Positions 49,713 to 61,700 of a DNA stretch of 64,000 bases are shown here, piece after piece. The stretch's first letter is position 1, and every line of letters starts with the position of its first letter. The notes under the pieces were generated by a model. It ran no database searches, was not told the DNA's origin, and worked only from the letters and a program-made list of their open reading frames with translations. The translations under genes were made by a program, and so were the position numbers. The stretch lies in NCBI GenBank assembly GCA_028281495.1, contig JANQJU010000082.1:62001-126000 (forward strand). The letters run 5' to 3'. Origin of the DNA: SAR324 cluster bacterium. GTDB lineage: Bacteria > SAR324 > NAC60-12.

Positions 49713-52700
49713 AATTATTGCTGCATATGAAACCGGACAGCTTGCTACTGCCGATGTAAAAAACAAGCTGCGCTCTTTAGAATCTCAACCTCGCTTCTCC
49801 CAACCCCGCTTTTTTATTGAATGCCAGCGGGTGAATCGTATCAAGGAAGGCCGCCCCATTTTTTGGGTTCATGGTGCGTTTGGAGATGCGAGTGTGTACC
49901 TGCCATTAGCCGAAGGCATCCCGCGTCCATTTTATGGACTACAAGCCCGAGGTTTGTTTGATGACAAAACACCCTTGTCGGGAGTGGAAACGATTGCCGC
50001 GTTTTATGCGGATTTGATTCAGTCGATCCAGCCCGAAGGCCCTTATGATTTAGGAGGCTATTCGATTGGAGGCACCTTTGCGTATGAAATCGTTCAGCAG
50101 CTTCAAGCGGCAGGGCAAACCGTGGAAAGCCTCACTTTCGTGGATTCGTTTTATCCGCCCCATCATCATCGAGTGGCCGAAGGCTTATACGATTGGTTGT
50201 TTTTTATCTCCGCTGCGCTCATCGACATGTCTCTGCGCAACCAAGGACTGTCTCCAGAACAACGGCTCAAAACCCTGAAAAGGCCCACCCCACCGACTGA
50301 CAAAACCGAGGTGTCTTCCACGAAGGCGTTGCACGAAGCCTTTGTACGATTTTGTCAAGAGGCCGGTGTGGACAAACCGGAAGCTTGGATTCGCAGTTAT
50401 CTCCAGAAGATGTTGACGATCCAACAAGGCTATCGCATTGCGGAATACGTTCCCCAAGCCCTCACGCAATCCATCCCCCAAGTTCGATATTTCAAAAATC
50501 AAAACGGTTTGTTTTTTGGAACCACAGCGGCTCACCTTCGTCCAAGAGAGGACGATCCTTTGCGCAATGTGGATTATTGGTCGGAATGGATGACTTTGTT
50601 GCCCAATATGAGCCTCCATGAAGTGGTGGTGGACAATCATTTGATGCTGTTTGAAGACCCGACGGCTTTGTCCCAAATTCGGAACTACTGTGTAGAACTC
50701 TATGCTCCCCCTCACGAAAGCTCCGAAAGTCCGTTGCCAGCAAGAGTCAATCGGGAAGAACTCGAAGCCAATGCAACCCACTTCCTTAAGAAATTGTTTG
50801 CCAACACCTTGAAACGACCGGTTGCTGAAATTCAAGCTGACGCCCCATTGGAAAAATATGGGATCGATTCGCTCATGGCCACAGAACTCACGTACCGCTT
50901 GCAAGAGGTGTTTGGCTCGCAACCCATCAGTCTGCTGTTCGAATACCGCAGCATTCGAGCCTTGACCGATTATTTCCTGGAAACGCAACCCGATCTATTT
51001 TGCCAACAGCTCGGCATCTCCCCTGCCACGACTCCAGGTTCGTTGTCGGTCGCCAATAAGCCTTCTTCTGCTCCGGCTACCCCATCCGTTTTGTTATCGG
51101 CCACGAATAAATCATCTTTTGTTCCAGCCACACCATCGGTTCTCGATAGCAAGCCGATAGAACATGTGCAGCCTACGTCGGCCAAGACTTCAGTTCTCAC
51201 AAACCATCATGTGGCAAAAGAAATGGCGGGCACCGAACCCGACATTGCGATTATCGGGCTATCGGGTCGTTATCCTCAAGCACAGAACCTTCAGGAGTTT
51301 TGGGACATTCTGAGCGAAGGCCAAGATTGCATCACCGAGATTCCCACCGACCGCTGGGATTGGCGAGAATACTACACCGAAGATCGAACCCAGCCCGGAC
51401 ACCATTACAGCAAATGGGGTGGTTTCATTGACGAAGTCGACCGCTTTGATCCGCTGTTTTTTAACATCTCTCCCCGAGACGCCGAACTCATGGATCCTCA
51501 GGAACGGCTGTTCCTGGAACACGCATGGTCGGCCTTGGAAGATGCGGGGTATTGCCGGGAGGATTTGCAACAGGAGGATGGAGCGTATTTGCCTGCTCAA
51601 GTGGGGGTGTATGCCGGAGTCATGACAGCGGAGTACCAGTTCATCGGGGTCGAATCGAGTCTCCGGGGGCATCGCATGGCCTTTGGGGGGAACATGAGCA
51701 ACATTGCCAATCGGGTGTCGTATGTGTTGAATCTGCATGGTCCCAGCCTGACCTTGGATACAGCGTGTTCTTCTTCGTTAACCACCCTCCATCTGGCGTG
51801 TCAGGATTTGAAGTCAGGCCGAACCACCTTGGGCATTGCGGGAGGAGTGAATGTGACCATTCATCCCAATAAATATTTGGGATTGAGCCGGGGGCAGTTC
51901 ATTGCCACCCGCGGACGCTGCGAAAGCTTTGGCAAAGGCGGAGAGGGGTATATTCCAGCAGAAGGCGTCGGTGTGGTGGTGTTGAAACGGCTCACCGATG
52001 CGGAACGGGACGGCGACCATATTTACGGAGTGATCAAAGGCAGTGCGATCAACCACGGAGGCAAAACCAATGGATTGGCGGTGCCCAATCCCAAAGCGCA
52101 GCAAATGGCCATTGCCCGCGTGTTGGACGAAGCTGGCATCAACCCTCGCTACATCAGCTATGTCGAGGCGCACGGCACCGGTACCAGGCTGGGAGATCCC
52201 ATTGAAATCTCGGCATTGACCCAAGCCTTCCAGCAGCACACGGAGGACACCCAATACTGTCGCATCGGTTCGGTGAAATCCAACATCGGCCATTGTGAAG
52301 CGGCGGCTGGGGTTTCGGGACTCACCAAGGTTTTGCTGCAAATGCAACATGGACAAATCGCTCCCTCCCTGCATTCCGAACAGCTCAATCCGCATATCGA
52401 TTTTGAAAGCACTCCGTTTGTGGTGAATCAAGAGCTTCGCACCTGGGAACGCCCTGTGGTGGAAGGAACCACGATTCCTCGAATTGCCAGCATCTCTTCC
52501 TTTGGTGCCGGAGGCTCCAATGCTCATGTGGTGATCGAAGAATATCGAGCGACTCAGAAAGCCCAGCCCCATCGGAACATTTCCACGGAAGAAACTCCGG
52601 CTCTGATTGTGCTTTCTGCCAAAGATAACGACCGTTTGCGCGTCATGGCAGAAAACCTTCTGCGGTTTCTCCAACGGACTCCAGAACTCAACCTCCTGAA

Positions 52701-55700
52701 TCTGGCGTACACCCTTCAGGTGGGACGAGAGGCGATGGAGGAACGCTTGGCTTTCCGTGCTGATTCCTTGGAAACATTGGAAACCAAGCTGAGGGCATTT
52801 TTGGAAAATCGACCGGAGGATCTCTATCGAGGACAGGTTTTGCGTGATCAGGATACCTTTTCCATCTTGGATGCGGATGAAGACATGGCTCACACCATCC
52901 ACGCTTGGATCACCAAACGCAAATACGCTCGTATTCTGAGCTTTTGGGTGAAGGGGCTGCACTTTGATTGGAAGCAGTTGTATGACAACCCTCCGTCTCG
53001 TGTCAGCTTGCCCACCTATCCGTTTGCCCGAGAACGGCATTGGATGGAGCCACCACTCGACATGTCCTCACCGCTCGGCATGGCATCGCCGCTCGGCTTG
53101 CCATCACCACTCGACATGTCCTCACCGTTCGGCGTGCAACCACCACTCGACATGCCTTCACCGTTCGGCGTGCAACCCAGTATTGCCGAGGTGGGGATGT
53201 TGATGTGTGAGCCGGTTTGGAAAGAAGAAATGGCTTCCTTGGCACCAGACATCCCCGATTACGATCACCATTGGGTCTTGCTGTGTGCTTTGGAAGAAAT
53301 CTCCCGAACGTCACTCGAAGCGCATCTTGCCGCGAGCACTTGCGTCCAGATTTCAGCTCAGCCCAATGATGTGGGCACCCATTTTAAAGAAATTGCCGTT
53401 CAGGTGTTTGCCGCGCTTCAGGAAGTCTTGGAAACGCAACCCAAGGGGAAAACGCTCGTTCAGTTGGTGGTGCCTATGACTGGCGAAGCTCAGGTCCTTG
53501 CGGGGTTGTCGGGGTTGTTGAAAACAATGCATTCGGAAAACCCAAAGGTCACAGGGCAGCTCATCGGCGTGGAATCCAACGAAACGGAAGCCGGACTGAT
53601 CCACAAGTTGCAGGAGAATCGTTCGGTACGGAAAACCTCGCAAATCCGATATCAAGGTGCCCATCGTCAGGTTTTGATGTGGGAAGAACTGCCTCATGAT
53701 TCCAAACGGATCGATATCCCTTGGAAAGAACAAGGCACCTATCTGATCACCGGGGGGGCCGGAGGGTTGGGGTTGATTTTTGCGCAGGAAATCGCCCGGA
53801 CAACCCGTCAGCCCACCGTGATCCTGACAGGGCGTTCTCGTCCGAATGCCCAGCAGCAAGCTCGGTTTGCGGAAATCGCTGCCTTGGGAGCCAAGATTGA
53901 TTATCGGCAAGTGGATGTGACCTCGCAATCGCAAGTGGCAGCCTTGATCGATTCGATTGAAAAAGAGTTCAGCCCCCTTCGAGGGATTTTGCATAGTGCG
54001 GGGATCATTCGGGACAACTACATCTTAAAAAAGGGAATCGACGAATTTGAAGCGGTGTTGGCTCCCAAAGTCGTAGGCACGATCAACTTGGACATGGCCA
54101 CCCGGCATCTCAATCTTGATTTTTTTGTTCTGTTTTCTTCCGGTTCGGGGGTCCTGGGCAATGCAGGGCAAGCGGACTATGCCACGGCCAATGCGTTCAT
54201 GGATGCCTATGCCACCTACCGCCAAGACCGTGTGCCCGGTCAAACGCTTTCGATTGATTGGCCGCTATGGAAAGACGGAGGCATGGGAGTCGATGCCGAA
54301 ATCGAAAAAATCATCCGGCAAAATACCGGCATGACGGCAATGGAGACCGATCACGGGGTGCAGGCCCTCATCCGCAGTCTGGCCTCTCAACAGTCTCAGA
54401 TTTTGGTGATGGAGGGGGAATTACCAAAACTCAAGCAGATGTTGTTACCGACCCCGCATGCGGATCGCCCCAGCCTCCATGCTCTGGAAGGTTTACCCAC
54501 CTCACCTGCCACAACGCCTTCTGAACGTTTAACACCTTCTGAAAGTTTAGATCCCCAAGTTCTTCAGGCACGCACCTTACACCAGCTTAAAGCTTTGTTG
54601 GGAGAGGCCATCAAGCTGTCCGTGGATCGCGTGGAAGCGCATGCTCCATTGGAAAATTATGGGATCGATTCGGTGATGGTCACCCAACTGAACAGTCACT
54701 TGGAGCGTGTGTTTGGTGCCATTTCCAAAACGCTGTTTTATGAATACCAAACCCTGAACGCGTTGGCCGAACACTTGATCACCGAATACCCTCAGGCTTG
54801 TGCTCAATGGGTTTCTGCTGAACCGGCATCCGAATCTCAACCCAACGTGGTGTCCCTGCGATCCGAAGTTCCACCCCAGCCTGAATCCCAATCTGAAAGG
54901 ATGGCACCCCAGCCTGAATCCCAATCTGAAAGGATGGCACCCCAGCTTGATAACAAACCGAGTAACGAATCAAGAATCACAGTCCCATTCACCCAACCCC
55001 CAAGAAAAGGCCTTGTTCCTTCAAGGAGGAATTCTGTTTCCGGTACTCAGACCCTAGAGGACTCATTAGATACAACAACCTTTGAGCAAGCACCGATTGC
55101 CATCATCGGGTTGAGTGGTGCGTATCCGCAAGCGGACTCGTTGGAAGCGTTCTGGGACAACTTGAAGCGTGGCCAGGATTGCATCACCGAAATTCCAGCC
55201 GACCGCTGGCCGTTGGAAGGTTTTTTCGAGCCAAGTCCTCAGGAGGCGGTGGCCCAAGGCAAGAGCTACAGCAAGTGGGGTAGCTTTTTGGAAGACTTTG
55301 CCGATTTTGATCCGTTGTTTTTTAACATCTCGCCACGCGAAGCCAATGGGATGGACCCCCAAGAACGTCTGTTTTTACAGCACGCTTGGGCGGCCTTGGA
55401 AGATGCCGGTTACACCAAATCCATGCTGCATCGTGACCACAATCGGAAGGTCGGGGTGTTTACCGGGATCACCAAAACGGGATTTGACCTGCTGGATTCG
55501 GACCTGCGGAAACAAGGCAAACCGGTTCATCCACAGACTTCGTTTGCCTCCGTGGCCAATCGGATTTCCTACGTGTTGAACCTTCAGGGACCGAGCATGC
55601 CGATTGATACCATGTGTTCTTCGTCTCTCACGGCGATTCATGAGGCTTGTGAAAATCTGCGTCGTGGGGAATGTGCCTTAGCGCTGGCAGGTGGTGTGAA

Positions 55701-58700
55701 TTTGTATTTGCATCCTTCGAACTACATCAAGCTCTGTGCAGGGCAAATGCTGTCTCGCGATGGCAAATGCAAAAGTTTTGGAAAGGGTGGCAACGGGTTT
55801 GTGCCTGGAGAAGGAATCGGGGTGGTGTTGCTGAAACCGCTGGCCCAAGCCATCCAAGACCGAGATCCCATTCACGCAGTCATTCGAAGCTCTCATGTGA
55901 ATCATGGAGGGAAAACCAATGGCTACACCGTTCCCAATCCCAATGCCCAACGGGATTTGATTCGCGACGCCCTCCAAAAAGCAGGTGTTTCGGCACGATC
56001 CATCAGCTATCTCGAAGCGCATGGAACCGGCACGGAATTGGGAGATCCCATCGAAATGACCGGACTGAGCCAAGCCTTCCAACATGACACCGCTGACACG
56101 GGGTTTTGTGCCATTGGTTCGGCAAAATCCAACTTAGGGCACCTGGAAGCAGCAGCGGGAATGGCCGGACTCACCAAGATCCTGTTGCAAATGAAACACG
56201 GCATGCTGGTTCCCAGCCTGCATGCTCAAGAACTGAATCCGAACATCGATTTTTCCCAAACTCCATTTGTGGTCCAACAGCAGTTGGAAGCATGGAAACG
56301 CCCTATGGTGGTCCGCGATCGAGTCCTCGAAGAGCATCCGAGACGGGCAGGGCTTTCTTCTTTTGGGGCGGGAGGCGCCAATGCGCATCTGGTGATCGAA
56401 GAGTATATTCCGGCACCTGAAACCGATTCTCTTCCGGTGCATCAACCGGGTCCCTATCCGATTGTGCTTTCGGCAAAAGATGAAGCACGGCTCCATGAGA
56501 TGGTGAGCAATCTTCATCGATTTCTCTGCCGTCATGAATCGGTCGATCTTGCTAGCTTGGCCTACACCCTCCAGGTGGGACGCGAGGCAATGGAAGAGCG
56601 CCTGAGTTTTCTCGTCGACTCGCAACAAGATCTCGAAGCCAAATTGAGCCAACTGAAGAACTCTGGTGCGGAATCGAGCCTCTTCCATCAGGGTCTCTTC
56701 CATCGGGGCCGCGTCAAACGCAGTGACGATTCCATAGCCGCGACGGCGGTCAATGCCTTGGACAAGGACGTGTCACTTTCTGAAATCCTGGCTTCCTGGG
56801 TGAAAGGACACCCGGTCGACTGGAATGCGCTTTATGGTGGCACCCTGCCAGCACGGATCAGCCTGCCCACCTATCCATTTGCCAAACAACGGTATTGGTT
56901 GGGCGATATCCAGAAGCCATCTCAATTCGCACGACCGCGAGACATGTCTTCTCAAAGTGACACATACGCTCAACCACTGTCTCAAATGCCATCTCCGTTG
57001 CCGATACGAAGCAAAGAGGACAGCTCCCCGTTGCCAGCACGAAGCAAAAAGGACAGTACCCCATCGCAAGATCCGATACACACCGAAGCTTGGGACCAGA
57101 TGAGCTTTGGATCAAAATGGGAGCGGCAAGCAGCCGCGAAACCTCGTCCAGCGTCGGGATCTCCGCGCCGAGTGTTGTTGGTGTATGTGGAATCTTCGAC
57201 CGTTCTCAAGGACCTCCTGTTGAAGCATTTTCAGCAAATGGAACCGGCTCCTAAGGTGACATCGATTCGGCTGGGCCAGCAAACTCAACCGTTGTCACCC
57301 CAAGCTTGGAGTTGTGGGGTACACGATAGCGATGGCTGGCAAACTTGTATCCGCACCCATCGGGTGGATGACGTGTATTTTTTGTCGGCCTGCGACAAGG
57401 AAATGATGGATCTCGACCGCCTGATCCATAGCCAACAAGCCAACGAAATCCAGTTGTTGCGACTGGCTCAGTTTCTGGGAAACACGCTGCCGACACAGGC
57501 TCAGGTCGATTGGACCCTGATCACTTGGGATAATTATCGGGTGGTCGGAACCGAAACGAATTCCCACGGCGCGGGCATTACCGGGTTGGCCTATGCTTTG
57601 GCACAAGGAGATGCTCGGTTCCGAGTGCGGAATATTGATCTGTCCCGCGAAGATCTCAGCAACCCGGCCCACCGGAATCGATTGCCCAAAATGATTTGGA
57701 ACGAACCTGCTTCTGATCGGGGAGAAGTGATCCAGTTCTACCAAGGGACACGCTACCGACGAGCCTTTGTCAAATTGGACTGGAAGCACTATGACACCGC
57801 GAGTGGTCTCAAAACCGGAGGCGTTTATGTGATTTTGGGAGGCAGCGGCACCGTGGGGGGAGTGATCACGCGTCGCTTGGTTCAAGACTATCGGGCTAAG
57901 GTGGTATGGATTGGCCGTCAAGCCAAGGCTTCCGAATCCATCCAGCAGCAGCTCTCTGCTTATGAGGCGGGGGGGCGGCCTTTGTATGTTCAAGCGGATG
58001 TGACCCAACTGGAATCGATCCGCCATGCCATTCAGCAGATCAAGCAGAAGTACCCCGTCCTCCAAGGAGCCATTTTTGCTGGAACCGTGATGAGTTTGGA
58101 AAATGGAATTCGGCAAACGACCGAAGCGGAGTTCTACGAAATCATCGACATCAAAACCCAGGGCAGCCTCAATTTTTTCACGGCCTTGGAAAACGAACCC
58201 TTGGACTTTTTGTGCTATTTTTCGTCGGTTCAGGCCTATTCCTTCCTTTCAGCCAGAGACACGGCGGGTTATGCCACTGGGATCACCTTTTCGGATGCTT
58301 GGGTGCAATCGTTGGCCTCGCACGCGCCGTTTCCTGTGGGTTGTATCAACTGGGGTTATTGGGAAGCCTCTGTGAAGGGGACCGTCATGGAGCCTCGCTT
58401 GAGCGAGCACTATGGGTTCGTGTCGGAATCCGACGGATTTCAGGTATTGGAAAAGTTCACCCATTGTTTGCAACACGGGGTGGTCTCTCAAGTGGCCTGT
58501 CTGAAAGCGTCCCCCGCGGTTCGGAAACTGATGAACTGCCAGGAAGAAGAGACGATGTCTCTGTACTCCGGTGGTCCTTCGGTCTCACAGGCCGTCGAGC
58601 ATCCGGCCCATCTGCCTCAAGATGCCGCCATCCTGGAAAAACACCAAGGGGTGCAAGAACTCAATCAATGGATCACACGGTTGGTGTTCCATCAATTGCG

Positions 58701-61700
58701 TCGGCTGGGAGCGTTGCCTCGCAAGGGAGAGAGGAGGGATGTCAATACCTTGCGGCATCAGACTGGAATCCTCGATAAATACGAGCGGTGGTGGCAAGAG
58801 TGCCTTCGCCATCTGCTTGCACCACAGGGGTTTGTGGTTTGTCGCACAGAACCGGGGCATGCTGAACTAGGTGATACCGAACTGGTGGAGGTTCTCCGCG
58901 AAACCGAATCCTCCGAAACGATCCAAGAGGAATGGCTTGCGTTCCGAAAATTCTACCAAGACGACCCTGCCATGCATCCCTTAGTGAGCATGGCCGATGC
59001 CTGTTTGAACGCACTGCCTCAGGTATTGCAAGGTGCTGTCTCGGCAACGGAGATTCTGTTTCCCAAGTCTGCCGTGGAAAACGTGGAAAACATGTACAAG
59101 GGGAACGCCATTGCAGATTATTTCAACACTGTGGTGGCAGAAGTCGCTGCGGCGGCAATTCGTCAACGGCTGGAAGCCGATCCTCAAGCCCAGATTCGCA
59201 TCATTGAAATCGGAGCGGGGACGGGAGGGACCACCTCGCTGGTGCTTCCGGTGTTGGCCCCGCTTCAGAAGCACATCCAAGAGTATTGCTATACAGACAT
59301 TTCAAAAGCGTTCCTGTTGCATGCGGACAAAACTTTCGGTCGCGATTGCCCTTACTTGGTGGGCAAACTGTTGAATATTGAACATCCTCCAGCTCCCCAA
59401 GGGATTGAGGTGGGGACCTATGACCTCGTGATTGCAACCAACGTATTGCATGCCACCCGAAACATCCGGGAGACCCTCCGCCACACCAAAGCAGTGTTGA
59501 AACGAAATGGACTCCTGTTGCTCAATGAAGCCGTTCAAAAAACGGCACTGGGCACGCTGACCTTTGGACTCTTGGATGGCTGGTGGCTGTATGAAGACGA
59601 AACGCTCCGGATTCCCGGATCTCCCTTACTGGATTCGGAAACCTGGAAACAGGTTCTCGAAGAAGAAGGATTCCGCTCGATTGCTTTCCCGGCCAAAGCC
59701 ACGCAAGACTTAGGCGAGCAAGTCGTTGTGGCGGAAAGTGATGGACGGGTTTCATCGGTATTTTCTGCCTCGCTCCAGCCCGCTTTGTCCCACCCGGCTC
59801 CTCTACCCCTTTCGGCATCATCCCCTCACACGGGGCCGGTCCCACGTCCCCAGGAGGCCGTTTCCGTGCATCGTGTGATTCTGGAATGCTTGTGTCAAAC
59901 CTTGGACCTTTCCGAATCGGTCATTCAAGGAGATGTGCCCTTTTCTGATTATGGGATCGATTCGATTTTGGGAGTGGGGTTTATCGACCAGATCAATGAA
60001 CGCTTGGGCATTCCCCTCAATACCACCATCCTGTTTGAAACCCCGACGATTGATCGATTGGCCGATCATGTGGTGAATGTCTATGCCGAGAAGATTCAAG
60101 CCGCCTTCGCCTCTAGGCGCCTTCAAGAAAATCCTCCTACCGAGCCTCCTTCGGATGTCAATACGGAGTCTGCCAGTGCGGTATCTGTCAATGTTGAGTC
60201 TGCCAGTGCGGTATCTGTCAATGTTGAGTCTGCCAGTGCGGTAGCCGGTACAGCGGAGTCTGCTACTGAGGTGCCTGGCATTGCGAAGTCTGCCAATAGG
60301 GCGCCTGGCATTGCGGTGATTGGCATGTCGGGACAATTTCCCGGTGCCGAGGATGTCCAGCAATTCTGGCAAAACTTGGTCAATGGGGAGGAGCATGTGG
60401 GCCTGCTGGAGCGACGCGATTGCTTCGATCCGTTGTTTTTCAACATCGCACCGTTGGAAGCCGAGACCATGAACCTGCACCAGCGGTTGATTTTACAAGA
60501 AAGTTGGAAAGGCTTGGAAGACGCCGGATACAACCCCAAACGTTTGAAGGGAACACGTGTGGGCATTTTTGTAGGTGCGGAACCGACCCACTACGCCTAC
60601 CAAACCCTTACTGGATCCTCCGATGCCATCATTGCCTCGCGTCTGTCCTATTACCTCGATCTCAACGGACCCGCCTTGGTGGTCAACACAGGATGTTCTT
60701 CGTCAGGAGTGGCCATTCATCTGGCTTGTGAAAGTCTGCGTCATGGTGAGTCGAAGCTAGCGTTGGCCGGAGGGGTGTTTGCAGCCTTGGGACCCACCAT
60801 GTTGGAACCGCTGAGAGAAGCCGGGATCCTCTCTCCCAGTGGGCGATGCTACACGTTGGATGAAAAAGCCGATGGCACGGCCCTTTCCGAAGGCGTTGGT
60901 GTCGTGGTTCTGAAACGACTGGAGGACGCGCTGGCAGATCGGGATCCGATTTATGGAGTCATTTTAGGAACTGGAGTGAATCAGGATGGGGCGAGCAATG
61001 GCATCACTGCACCCAGTGGTCCGGCTCAAGAGGCGCTCATGGCTGAGGTGTATCGACGTTACGGAATTCAGCCCGAAGACCTCAGCTATTTTGAGCTGCA
61101 TGGAACCGCGACCAAGCTGGGCGACCCGGTGGAAGCCAACGCCTTGGTCCGAACCTTCCAACAGTTCGCAAATTCTACGGATTCCACGAATTCCATCGAT
61201 TCCACAGGGCGAGGTCTTTCCTGTGCGGTGGGAAGTGCCAAATCGCATATCGGTCACACGTCAGCAAGTTCGGGAGTGATTGGATTGATCAAGGTGTTGT
61301 TGTCGCTACAACATCGTCAAATTCCGGCCATGCAGAATTTCAGTCGACTCAATCCGTTGATCCAATTTGGCGAATCTCCGTTTTACGTCAACACCCAGGT
61401 CGTGGAGTGGCCCGCTTCTCCTGCAAAACCACGGACGGCCGCCTTGAATTCCTTTGGGCACAGCGGAACGAATGCTCATGTGGTGGTGCAAGAATACCTC
61501 CCAGAAACCGATCCCACTCCAACCAATGCTCATTTCAGGGGACCGTTCCTGATTCCGCTATCGGCTAAGAATACAGCTCGTTTGAAAGACTACGCCGAAA
61601 GACTCTCTCAATTTTTAAGTGCAGAACCCATATCCTACGGCTTGGCCGAGATAGCATACACATTTCAAGTCGGACGCGAATCCATGAAGGAACGAGTGGC

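Noticed and set aside
51814..53040. Long minus-strand open frame (about 400 codons) opposite PKS-C, and similar ones at 41508-42530 and 8231-9160
   Set aside because: They lie wholly antisense or out of frame to well-conserved KS and KR coding sequence, show no recognisable domain, and arise from the codon composition of the PKS genes.
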